Position numbers and translations under genes: made by a program
Part shown: piece by piece, positions 1 through 6,658 of the stretch
Position numbering within the stretch: the stretch's first letter is position 1
Layout of the letters: the number at the start of each line of letters is the position of its first letter
Assembly: GCA_031292555.1 (NCBI GenBank)
Contig: JARLGV010000089.1
Location: 22,760-86,759 of the forward strand
Length of the DNA stretch: 64,000 bases
DNA from: Fimbriimonas sp.
Lineage (GTDB): Bacteria; Armatimonadota; Fimbriimonadia; Fimbriimonadales; Fimbriimonadaceae
Reading direction: 5' to 3'
Notes under the pieces: generated by a model
The model's database searches: none
Seen by the model: the letters and a program-made list of their open reading frames with translations, nothing else
Told to the model about the DNA's origin: nothing

Positions 1-815
1 CTGCGGATGCCCTCGACCAAATGGCCCACCTTGAAGAACGAACCCTCTCGAGGTGTGGGATCGCACTGGTAGAGCGCCTGGAAGGAGCGTTCGCCGAGGG
101 CCTTCTGCTCCAGAAGCCACTCGAGCGTTCGCCGTTCGGGACAAAGCGGCTCGCCGACGGAACGGCCAAGCGGGTCGTTCGTCGACTCGCAGATCGCAGG
201 CAGTTTGACCACCGCCCAACGTTTTGCCTCGGACGAGTTCAGGATGCGGCCCCTCAGGTCGTCTTCATGCCACGGCGTCAGAACGAGCACTTTTTGGCCG
301 TCCTGCTGGATTCGCGTGCTGAGTTCGTCGACGTACCACTCCCAGACCTTCTCGCGGTATGTTTCGCTCTCCGCGTCCTCGCGCCCCTTGATCGGGTCGT
401 CGATGATCGCGAGTTCGGCTGGATTGCCGGTCAATCCCCCGCCGATCCCAACCGCGAGCAGACCGCCTCCGGCCGCCAACTCCCATTCGCTCGCCGCATT
501 GCGATCGCTTGCGAACTTGAAGCAGTTTCGCGCCACTGCGATGCGCCGTATCTTGCGGGCGAGTTTGTCGACGTACGACTGGTTGTAGGCGGATACGACG
601 ACGCGCAGCCGAGGATCGGACTCGAGACGGTACACCGGGTAGCGGACGGTAACCAGTTCTGACTTCCCGTGTTGAGGCGGGCAGAGCACCATCAGGTTCC
701 GAATCTCGCCGAGGGCATGCGCCTCCAGCCGCTCCCGAATGTACACGAGGTGCGGCCAATGCCATTTGAAGATGGGGCTCACTTCCGCGAGCCACTCGGC
801 GAAAGGAGAACTCAT
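1..815 (-). CDS. Phage terminase large subunit (3' end beyond window)
   Basis: DNA-packaging motor ATPase/nuclease. The reverse strand reads without a stop from an ATG at 813-815 to the window edge, about 271 codons. Visible motifs are a Walker A-like P-P-Q-H-G-K-S at about residue 50, a Walker B-like stretch L-A-I-I-D-D-P-I-K-G near residue 145, and P-W-H-E-D-D further on, a combination typical of phage terminases. The C-terminal nuclease domain lies outside the window. The gene follows the 826-1140 ORF by 10 nt, and a GGAG sits just before the ATG. It is the strongest evidence that 1-4323 is of phage origin. Confidence 0.85.
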   Translation of the reverse strand, partial: MSSPFAEWLAEVSPIFKWHWPHLVYIRERLEAHALGEIRNLMVLCPPQHGKSELVTVRYPVYRLESDPRLRVVVSAYNQSYVDKLARKIRRIAVARNCFKFASDRNAASEWELAAGGGLLAVGIGGGLTGNPAELAIIDDPIKGREDAESETYREKVWEWYVDELSTRIQQDGQKVLVLTPWHEDDLRGRILNSSEAKRWAVVKLPAICESTNDPLGRSVGEPLCPERRTLEWLLEQKALGERSFQALYQCDPTPREGSFFKVGHLVEGIR

Positions 816-825
816 CGACTCCGGC

Positions 826-1140
826 TCACTCGCCGATCGTGGCGGTTCCCGTAAGCAGAACTCCCTTGAGCGGCTGGAGGCTCACCGGCAACCGGCCGGA
901 GATCGGGAGAGTTTGGGACAGGAGCGGCATGCCCTCCCAGTAGATGCTGAAGTTGGCGCCGTCCCCGTCCGCGCCGATCGTCGCCGCGAAGCCGTCCGGC
1001 AGCGCGATCGTGGAAGCGGAGTCGGGCACCGGCTCCGAGACGTTGACAGTCTGGGCCTGCCACGGTCCGGCGAAGATGTCGTGCCCGAACAAAGTCAGGC
1101 GGAATCGGTACTTGAGCGTACCGGCGAATCATAGGGTCAT
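826..1140 (-). pseudogene. Small phage-type gene with a TGA at codon 4
   Basis: A strong Shine-Dalgarno (AAGGAG) lies 6 nt before the ATG at 1138-1140, but the reading frame is ATG ACC CTA TGA. The same frame then stays open for about 100 codons with very high third-position GC and ordinary protein composition (for example F-G-H-D-I-F-A-G-P-W-Q), ending at TGA 826-828, 10 nt before the terminase start. An overlapping ATG one frame over gives an Arg-rich reading to 812 that looks like a shadow. Translation may restart at TTG 1090-1092, or the gene may be disabled. No function is recognised; its position next to the terminase suggests a small virion or packaging protein. Confidence 0.5.
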
Positions 1141-1173
1141 AGTGATCTCCTTGGCCCGGCGGGCCGTTCTGAG

Positions 1174-1362
1174 TCAGGGCTTGGCGGAGGGCCCGGGCAC
1201 GTGAAACAGGCCGGTCGCCAACAACGCGGGAACGAGTGCGGCCACCAGCGCTTTTTGGCTTGGCGATTCCCCGGCAGCGAGCACGGGCAGCGAAGCGCCG
1301 ACGTATCCTGAAAGGAATGCGGCCGCGTACTGGGCGGCGGTTTTGAGTAGGTTTGGGTTCAT
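1174..1362 (-). CDS. Small membrane protein, holin-like by context
   Basis: A 62-residue protein with two hydrophobic stretches (about residues 10-30 and 38-53). Its start overlaps the stop of the upstream gene in an ATGA arrangement, so the two are translationally coupled. Small size, two membrane segments and a place among phage genes fit a holin or related lysis protein, but no family signature is visible, so the role is inferred from context only. Confidence 0.55.
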   Translation of the reverse strand: MNPNLLKTAAQYAAAFLSGYVGASLPVLAAGESPSQKALVAALVPALLATGLFHVPGPSAKP

Positions 1363-1622
1363 AGCGGATTCCGGTCGCGGACGAGCATCGTCAGCATCGC
1401 TTCGAGGCGAGAGAACCCCGCCTTGACCTCGGCGTTCAGCGAATGCATGGCATCCTCGATGTGGTTCTGCCGCGCATTCTGTTGGTCCTCGCTCCGCTCG
1501 AGACGAGCGATTCGCTCTCCGAAGCTCTGGAGCGTGGAGTGCATCTTGACGAGCACGACGCCGAAGGCAACGAGGGTCGGGGTCATGAAGGCGGCGATGG
1601 CGATCCATTCGGAGACGGTCAT
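1359..1622 (-). CDS. Small single-pass membrane protein with coiled coil
   Basis: An 87-residue protein with one N-terminal membrane helix (about residues 5-26) followed by an amphipathic, heptad-rich region. This is the layout of phage lysis accessory proteins (hemolysin XhlA or spanin-like). The stop overlaps the start of the holin-like gene by 4 nt. The function is inferred from topology and phage context; the sequence itself is not diagnostic. Confidence 0.6.
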   Translation of the reverse strand: MTVSEWIAIAAFMTPTLVAFGVVLVKMHSTLQSFGERIARLERSEDQQNARQNHIEDAMHSLNAEVKAGFSRLEAMLTMLVRDRNPL

Positions 1623-1640
1623 CGATTCGTTCTCCGGCGG

Positions 1641-1838
1641 TTAGGCCGCCTCCAACTGGGCTCGCACGCCGGCGGGCCGATCGGCGACGCTCGGGACGAT
1701 TAGCGAGTCGCCACGATCCGCACGGGCCGATTGGGCGCCGTACGCGATCAGGTAGCCCTGACGGTCGAGCCACCGCTCGACCTCCTCGGCGAGTTGGGAA
1801 TCTGTGGCGACATAGGGACGATGGACAAGTGCGTTCAT
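1641..1838 (-). CDS. Hypothetical 65-residue protein
   Basis: Short soluble ORF with good codon use that lies 18 nt upstream of the membrane/coiled-coil gene and reads in the same direction, so it probably belongs to the same phage transcript. It contains a short acidic helix followed by an Ala/Arg-rich segment. No family is recognised. Confidence 0.5.
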   Translation of the reverse strand: MNALVHRPYVATDSQLAEEVERWLDRQGYLIAYGAQSARADRGDSLIVPSVADRPAGVRAQLEAA

Positions 1839-1876
1839 AACAGCCTCGGAAGTGCGGGAGTGGAAACAAAGGCACG

Positions 1877-1907
1877 AAAAAAGCGGCCCGCAAAATCGCG
1901 CAGCCGC
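1877..1907 (-). terminator. Hairpin with T-run, reverse strand
   Basis: On the reverse strand a GCGGC/GCCGC stem with an inner CGC/GCG pairing is followed by six T. It sits upstream of the 1641-1838 gene on the same strand, so it could end transcripts coming from the 2425-3555 genes or act as an attenuator for the phage cluster. Confidence 0.5.
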
Positions 1908-1918
1908 CTAGATCGAAA

Positions 1919-1952
1919 ATCCCGCTTCTGCTCGACGCAAGAAGAGCGGGAT
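1919..1952. repeat. Hairpin (8-bp perfect stem)
   Basis: ATCCCGCT at 1919-1926 pairs with AGCGGGAT at 1945-1952. It lies directly beside the terminator-like hairpin in the non-coding gap; no T-run follows on the forward strand. Confidence 0.45.
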
Positions 1953-2053
1953 CGTTAATAGTATATCTTTGTCTACTATAAAATGCAAGGGGGCGAGGAG
2001 CGGGCCCTTCCCAATATCCCGGAGACTACAGAGACTAATCGGGTTGCTCCAAA

Positions 2054-2116
2054 GGCTGCCGTGGGAACAAAGTAGACGACCTCCCGAATCCCGAAGGGAT
2101 TCCATAGGCTAGCCCA
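2054..2116. repeat. Imperfect repeat, copy 1
   Basis: About 63 bp, from GGCTGCCGTGGGAAC to CTAGCCCA. It contains the near-palindrome AATCCCGAAGGGATT followed by CCATA. It is matched by a diverged copy 76 bp downstream. Confidence 0.6.
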
Positions 2117-2129
2117 TGGCTGCTCTCAA

Positions 2130-2194
2130 GGCAACCATGGGAACCGATGTGGTCGACCAGCCCGAATCCTGAAGGAATTCCATACCCTAGCCCC
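2130..2194. repeat. Imperfect repeat, copy 2
   Basis: About 65 bp, from GGCAACCATGGGAAC to CTAGCCCC. It contains AATCCTGAAGGAATT in place of the copy 1 palindrome, so the inverted-repeat character is partly kept despite base changes. The order of blocks is the same as in copy 1. Confidence 0.6.
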
Positions 2195-2424
2195 GGGTTC
2201 GCGCTTCCGTGCGCCTACCCGGTGTCAGGTGGCGATGCCGACAAGAGCCCGAGGCCGCTCGCCGGCCCCCGCGAAACGGCAAGCACGGTTGGATCTGCCT
2301 GCCCCCAAGGATCCAGCGTGAAAGTCGACAAGAGCACTCAAACGCGACTGGATCCGGTTGCCGCCCGACCATGGTCAATCCGACCCAACCGGAAACCCAT
2401 GGGGGAAACGGGACATACCGATCA

Positions 2425-3087
2425 CTAACCTACCTGCGCGAAACACCGAACCGGGAAGGTCCCGAAACCGCGCACTTTGACCGGGACGGCGTAGAATCGA
2501 AACCCGGACGGGGGCAGAGCGCCGATCCCGCACATGTGCTCGACGATCAGCACCTCGGAGCCGAGCAGGATCGTGTGAACCGGGCGTGAAAGATCCGCCG
2601 TGTCGTCGATGTTCAGCGAGTCGATCCCGACTAAGGCGGCGCCCGCCTCGACGAGACAATCCGCCGCGTCCGCGGTCAAAAACGGGTGGCCCTCGAAGTA
2701 CTGGTCCGTCTTCCAGTGAACGTCCCAGCCCGTCCGGACGAGAACCGCCTTTCCTCGCACATCGAGATCCCGAAATGACGATGGGCCGATCGCTCGACCC
2801 GGCGCGGCGGTCACCATCACTCCCTCCAGATTCGCAACCGACTCAAGGGCCAGATCGGCGAGATCCTTTCCATCCGAATACCGGTGGAACGGCGAATCGA
2901 GGTACGTGCCCGTGTTGGCGACCATATCGATGCGCCCGATGTGGAACTCGGTGCCCTCCGCGTAATGCCGGCGAGAAGCTTCGCGCGACAGAAAGTCGCA
3001 AATCACCGGCGCCGGAAGCCCCTTGTAAGTCACGAGCCCGTCTTCGACGTCGTGGCTCAGATCGATCAGTCGCATTCCGCCAAGCAT
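2425..3087 (-). CDS. Cyclase-family (kynurenine formamidase-like) metal hydrolase
   Basis: A 220-residue member of the cyclase/KynB-like amidohydrolase family (PF04199 type). It shows an N-terminal L-I-D-L-S-H-D, a central N-T-G-T-Y-L-D-S-P-F-H motif matching the family's metal-binding H-x-G-T-H-x-D-x-P-x-H with substitutions, and a later G-I-D-S-L-N-I-D-D. The family hydrolyses amide or ester bonds such as N-formylkynurenine; the substrate here is unknown. The replacement of the first two metal-ligand histidines by Asn and Tyr is notable. An internal ATG at 3073-3075 is an alternative start, with a TATGCT hexamer 7 nt before it. The gene lies 18 nt downstream of the 3106-3555 gene and inside the phage region. 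Confidence 0.8.
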   Translation of the reverse strand: MLGGMRLIDLSHDVEDGLVTYKGLPAPVICDFLSREASRRHYAEGTEFHIGRIDMVANTGTYLDSPFHRYSDGKDLADLALESVANLEGVMVTAAPGRAIGPSSFRDLDVRGKAVLVRTGWDVHWKTDQYFEGHPFLTADAADCLVEAGAALVGIDSLNIDDTADLSRPVHTILLGSEVLIVEHMCGIGALPPSGFRFYAVPVKVRGFGTFPVRCFAQVG

Positions 3088-3105
3088 ACTGCGGCGCCGG
3101 AACGG

Positions 3106-3555
3106 TTAGGCGGCGTAGCGGCCGTTTTGCCGGGCGGCGAGTTCGGTCGCGTCCTCTTCGTCCTCCGGACGGATGGGTCGGAACGGCTCGCGGGAGACGC
3201 GATCGGCGAGTTCGGCCATGAAGGCGTCGTGAACCTCCCGCGCGATCTGGTACGGACGTTTGCCGATGAGACCACCCCAAGAACGGCGAAGAAGAGCGCG
3301 GATCAGAGTCTCGCCCGGCTCGCGAACGGGGAAGTCGACGAGGTCGCGGCATCGCTGGTAACGCCAGACAAGCACCTCGCGAGCAAAGTCGAATCCAGGC
3401 GTGTGCTCGACATACCAGGCGGCCTGGCTCTCATCGTCGCTGGCCGCGCGGCCGCCCATCGACAGTTTCCACGGCGTCGTTAGCGCGCCGAATGCGCGCA
3501 AACCCCATGCTTCCATCAGCCATTGCGGCGTCCAATCTTCGTTTGCTTTGATCAT
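3106..3555 (-). CDS. Hypothetical protein divergent from the phage repressor
   Basis: A 149-residue protein started at ATG 3553-3555 because AGGAG lies 7 nt upstream; longer readings would run into the operator. The N-terminus is Trp-rich, and the C-terminal half has an Arg-rich helix and a possible helix-turn-helix-like segment around the I-A-R-E-V residues. By position it occupies the cro/early-gene slot of a temperate phage. A faint resemblance in layout to Q-type antiterminators is not strong enough to name it. The 34-bp palindrome upstream probably controls it. Confidence 0.6.
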   Translation of the reverse strand: MIKANEDWTPQWLMEAWGLRAFGALTTPWKLSMGGRAASDDESQAAWYVEHTPGFDFAREVLVWRYQRCRDLVDFPVREPGETLIRALLRRSWGGLIGKRPYQIAREVHDAFMAELADRVSREPFRPIRPEDEEDATELAARQNGRYAA

Positions 3556-3592
3556 CTTGCTCTCCTGAGAATGAAATCTACACTTCATGCTA

Positions 3593-3626
3593 GCACGAAT
3601 TCTTTCCACATGGAAAGAATTCGTGC
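3593..3626. promoter_or_regulatory. Perfect 34-bp palindrome, probable repressor operator
   Basis: Arms GCACGAATTCTTTCC and GGAAAGAATTCGTGC (15 bp, perfect) flank a 4-nt ACAT centre. It sits in the 108-bp gap between the divergent early gene and the S24-type repressor. Dyad symmetry at this place fits binding of a dimeric repressor to control both promoters. A TAGAAT hexamer (3637-3642) follows as a possible -10 for the repressor gene. Confidence 0.8.
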
Positions 3627-3663
3627 ATAATGTGGATAGAATACTCTCGACGAAAGAAACGAC

Positions 3664-4323
3664 ATGGCGACGCACTCCGAACCAAAGATCAAGACCGTCG
3701 AATCGCTGCTGCTCAAGTTCGGGCTGTCGAACCGATGGCTCGCCAAGCGGCTTGGCGTCAACCACACGAGCATCAACAACTGGCTTTCGCCAGAAGGCAG
3801 CCGTCCACGGGACGCGCGTGTCTACGATCAGATGATCGATGTCCTCACGACCCATGGACCCGCCGAGCGAAACGTCGAAATGCGCCGAACCGGCGTGCGC
3901 ATGATCCCGGTCTATGCGGGAATTCCGGCCGGTCAACCGACTTCAAACAACATGGACCTAGACTACGAAGAGGTGCTCGACTGGGGCAACGACTTCGAGC
4001 GGTGGGGAAGGATCATCAATGGCTACAGCATGGCCAAGATCCTCTTACCCGGAGACATCGCCGTCTTCGAGAATCGGCGATCCGACATCGGCGACGTGGT
4101 TCACGCCTACAAAGACGGCGAGGACTGCGTCAAAGCGATCCGCGGGAATAGCGAGGCCTCGATGCTCTACAGTTTCAACGAGGATTACGAACCGTTCAGC
4201 GCCCAAGGCTGGAAGACTAAAGGCGTCCTCGTCCAAAGAATCCGCCGAGGCGCCTACGGAGTGAAGTCGGTGGTCGACTTTCCCCACGGCCTGAAATGGG
4301 CGATGAGGCACGAGGACTTCTAG
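3664..4323 (+). CDS. CI/LexA-like phage repressor, S24 peptidase type
   Basis: A 219-residue two-domain regulator. The N-terminus has a helix-turn-helix (about residues 15-45, containing W-L-A-K-R-L-G-V-N-H-T-S-I-N-N-W). The C-terminal half is an S24 autoprotease/dimerisation domain. The nucleophile is the serine in N-G-Y-S-M (about residue 122), followed by L-P-G-D. The general base is probably the lysine in C-V-K-A-I (about residue 158). Such repressors hold a prophage dormant and self-cleave after RecA activation. The gene is divergent from 3106-3555 across a perfect palindrome and ends 13 nt before tRNA-Pro. Confidence 0.85.
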   Translation: MATHSEPKIKTVESLLLKFGLSNRWLAKRLGVNHTSINNWLSPEGSRPRDARVYDQMIDVLTTHGPAERNVEMRRTGVRMIPVYAGIPAGQPTSNNMDLDYEEVLDWGNDFERWGRIINGYSMAKILLPGDIAVFENRRSDIGDVVHAYKDGEDCVKAIRGNSEASMLYSFNEDYEPFSAQGWKTKGVLVQRIRRGAYGVKSVVDFPHGLKWAMRHEDF

Positions 4324-4336
4324 CCCGTAAAGAAAG

Positions 4337-4412
4337 TGGTCGGGGCGACACGATTCGAACGTGCGACCTCATGCTCCCAAAGCACGCGCGCTACCAGCTG
4401 CGCCACGCCCCG
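4337..4412 (-). tRNA. tRNA-Pro(TGG)
   Basis: The reverse strand folds as a 76-nt tRNA with acceptor CGGGGCG/CGCCCCG and an encoded CCA. The anticodon loop contains TGG (GCTTTGGGAGC) and the T-arm contains GTTCGAATC. It closely resembles bacterial tRNA-Pro(UGG). Its 3' end points at the prophage, the usual side for integration by a tyrosine integrase, although no integrase is visible in the window. Confidence 0.93.
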
Positions 4413-4464
4413 TCCATGTGCAAGGAGTCGGTTCGACCCCCAAGCGAATCACAAGATACCCGGC

Positions 4465-5112
4465 TTACTTCGTGTTTCGCTTGATCCGGTACACCATCAA
4501 CGCAAGTACGTCTCCTTCCTTCGAGCGGGAGTGGCAGCTCAGGCACTCCTGACGAGTGACTTTGAGGGGCAAAACTTGCGCGTCCGACCCGAAAAGCTGA
4601 CCCTTGAAGCCGTTCGTTTGGGTCACAGTAGGCAACGCCTTCTCGGCGAACGCGACCACCTGCTTCTCCTGATCCGGGCGCAAACTCCCGATGGAAATGC
4701 CGGTGTCCTTGTCCAGCTGTAGACTCCCAGCCTGAAGCGGATGGCCGAACTGACTGACCGCCCAAAACTCCAGGCTGTACTGGGCGGTGCCGGCGAACAT
4801 CGCCACGTGGGTGTCCCGCAGCACGTTGTTGTGCAGGATCTTGTACGTCTGGGCGCCCAGCTTCGGAAATGTCTTGGGGAACTTGATGGTGACCATTTTG
4901 CCTTGGGAGTTTCTGACCTTCACGTCGCGGGAATCGTAATCCTCGATGTCCTCGAGCGCCCTCTGATAGCCGCTGTGAATCAACAAGGTCCGCGACTCAG
5001 GCGTCGGAGGCGTGGCCTGCGGATGCGCCGATGGGTGGGCCTGCTCGTTTTGAGCGATCGCCGCGGCCAACATGGCCCATCCGGCAAGCGCGATGAATGA
5101 TCGAAACTTCAT
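4465..5112 (-). CDS. Secreted single-heme c-type cytochrome-like protein
   Basis: A 215-residue protein with a signal peptide (about 1-20, ending A-I-A-Q) and a Pro/His-rich linker. One heme-c binding motif, C-L-S-C-H, lies near the C-terminus (about residue 190). The single motif after a long alpha/beta region recalls Tll0287-like/DUF3365 heme-sensor proteins, but this is only a layout match. A periplasmic location is expected. It stands alone, convergent with tRNA-Pro's neighbourhood and divergent from dapL. Confidence 0.65.
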   Translation of the reverse strand: MKFRSFIALAGWAMLAAAIAQNEQAHPSAHPQATPPTPESRTLLIHSGYQRALEDIEDYDSRDVKVRNSQGKMVTIKFPKTFPKLGAQTYKILHNNVLRDTHVAMFAGTAQYSLEFWAVSQFGHPLQAGSLQLDKDTGISIGSLRPDQEKQVVAFAEKALPTVTQTNGFKGQLFGSDAQVLPLKVTRQECLSCHSRSKEGDVLALMVYRIKRNTK

Positions 5113-5246
5113 AGGTATTGTCCTGACGGGCTCAGACCCCCGATCGTTACGAAGAACGGTCTAGAATGACCCTGGAGTTCCCGTCCCCGCCGTTCTGGTC
5201 GAGATTCCCGGGTTCTAACGCAAAACGTTTACACCGTTGCCAAAGG

Positions 5247-5252
5247 TAGAAT
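5247..5252 (+). promoter_or_regulatory. -10-like TAGAAT before dapL
   Basis: TAGAAT ends 10 nt before the dapL ATG, and no Shine-Dalgarno lies between. This fits a very short or absent leader. No good -35 is seen at 17 nt. Confidence 0.45.
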
Positions 5253-5262
5253 CTCCCCACCT

Positions 5263-6453
5263 ATGCCGGCACGTTCTAAGCGTCTCGACATGATCCCGCC
5301 CTATCTATTTGCGGAGATCTCACGCGTCAAAGCCGAGGCAATTGCCTCGGGCGCGGACATTATTGACCTGGGTATTGGAGACCCAGACCTTCCGACGCCT
5401 CAGTCGATCATCGACGCGTTGGGCCATTCGGCCAACAACCCGTCGACGCATCGCTACGACGAAACCCCTCGAGGCTGGGTCTCCTTCTTGGAGGCGGCCG
5501 CCAAGTGGTACGCCGAGAAATTCGGGGTCGAGTTGGACGCTTCGACCGATCTCGTGCAGTTGATCGGGAGCAAAGAAGGATTGGCCCACCTTGCCTGGAC
5601 CTACATCGATGCCGGTGACGTCTCGATCGTTCCCAATCCCGGCTACACCGTCTATCGGGTGAATACCTTGATGGCAGGCGGTGAAGTATTCGACACCCCG
5701 CTTCGCGAAGAGAACGGATTCCTGCCCGTCCTCGAAGACATCCCGACCGATGTGGCCAAGCGAGCCAAGCTCTTTTACGTCTGCTATCCGCACAACCCGA
5801 CCGGCGCTACCGCGACCAAGGAGTTCTATGCGGACGCCGTCCGATTCTGCAAGGATCACGACATTCTTCTCGTGAACGACATGGCCTACGCCACCGTCGC
5901 CTATGACGGGTACACGAATCCAACGGTGATGCAGGTAGAAGGCGGCAAAGACGTCGCCATCGAATTCCACTCGCTGAGCAAGATGTACAACATGACCGGT
6001 TGGCGTCTAGGCTTCGCCCTCGGCAACCCCGACGCGGTGAACAACCTTCAGCGGCTCAAGTCGAATATCGACAGCAAGCAGTTTCCCGCCATCGCCGAGG
6101 CCGGCGCCTATGCGCTGAGCCAGGTCGACAACAGCCATACGATCGCCATGTATCAGCGGCGAAGGGACTTCCTCTGTGACGGGCTGAACAGCATCGGATG
6201 GAAGGTGACGAAGCCAAGATCCGCGTTCTACGTATGGTCGCGGGTACCGAACCCAGACATGACGAGCGCCGAGTTCTGCAAGGAACTGCTCCGTCGCGCC
6301 CACATCGTTGCCATCCCGGGAAACGGATACGGGACCGAAGGAGAAGGCTGGGTCCGGATGTCGCTGACTTTGGCCGGCGATACCGACGGTGGCCGGTTCC
6401 AAGAGGCCGTCCGGCGCATCGCCAACTCGGGTCTAGTCCCAGCGCGAGCCTGA
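5263..6453 (+). CDS. dapL: LL-diaminopimelate aminotransferase (class I/II PLP enzyme)
   Basis: A 396-residue fold-type I aminotransferase that probably converts tetrahydrodipicolinate plus glutamate to LL-diaminopimelate for lysine and peptidoglycan. Diagnostic features are D-L-G-I-G-D-P-D-L-P-T-P near residue 35, I-G-S-K-E-G-L for cofactor phosphate binding, H-N-P-T-G-A, and the PLP lysine in S-L-S-K-M-Y-N-M-T-G-W-R near residue 240. The last motif is typical of the DapL group. Length matches the family. The presence of dapF at 35121-35951 supports the assignment. A related aspartate-type aminotransferase is the main alternative. Confidence 0.8.
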   Translation: MPARSKRLDMIPPYLFAEISRVKAEAIASGADIIDLGIGDPDLPTPQSIIDALGHSANNPSTHRYDETPRGWVSFLEAAAKWYAEKFGVELDASTDLVQLIGSKEGLAHLAWTYIDAGDVSIVPNPGYTVYRVNTLMAGGEVFDTPLREENGFLPVLEDIPTDVAKRAKLFYVCYPHNPTGATATKEFYADAVRFCKDHDILLVNDMAYATVAYDGYTNPTVMQVEGGKDVAIEFHSLSKMYNMTGWRLGFALGNPDAVNNLQRLKSNIDSKQFPAIAEAGAYALSQVDNSHTIAMYQRRRDFLCDGLNSIGWKVTKPRSAFYVWSRVPNPDMTSAEFCKELLRRAHIVAIPGNGYGTEGEGWVRMSLTLAGDTDGGRFQEAVRRIANSGLVPARA

Positions 6454-6458
6454 TTCTG

Positions 6459-6485
6459 GAGTCGGCCGGCAAAATCGGCCGACTC
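6459..6485 (+). terminator. Hairpin after dapL
   Basis: Perfect 10-bp stem GAGTCGGCCG / CGGCCGACTC with a 7-nt loop, starting 6 nt after the dapL stop. No T-run follows, so termination would have to be imperfect or assisted. Confidence 0.5.
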
Positions 6486-6658
6486 GCCATAAGCAAAAAG
6501 TCCCCTGAATTGCACGCACCGTCAAGGTGTGGACCGGCGCATCCGATATTTCATTGGGATCTTCCTGTTGAAAAGAAACGGGAACAAATACAGGAGATAG
6601 CGATAACCATTGGTTTAGAATAGACACTGCGAAACGCCCACCCGAAATCCCAACCGCC

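Larger units (their letters stand above)
1839..2424. other. Non-coding gap with repeats and hairpins
   Basis: About 586 bases without a convincing gene. Short open frames on both strands have poor composition. The stretch holds two hairpins near 1877-1952, an AT-rich spot at about 1955-1985, and a two-copy imperfect repeat at 2054-2194. The remainder (2195-2424) is GC-rich and featureless to my reading. Confidence 0.6.

Noticed and set aside
21..662. 213-codon forward frame at the left edge
   Set aside because: It is complementary to the terminase coding frame, whose motifs are clear on the reverse strand.
812..1132. 106-codon reverse frame whose stop overlaps the terminase ATG
   Set aside because: The ATGA overlap is tempting, but the product is extremely Arg-rich with low third-position GC; the neighbouring frame has normal protein composition and high third-position GC.
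1174..1893. 239-codon reading extending the holin-like protein upstream
   Set aside because: The upstream part overlaps two better genes and is Arg/Pro-rich; only the last 62 codons look real.
2187..2659. Several overlapping short frames in the GC-rich gap
   Set aside because: Composition is poor, there are no ribosome-binding sites, and they conflict with each other and with the cyclase gene.
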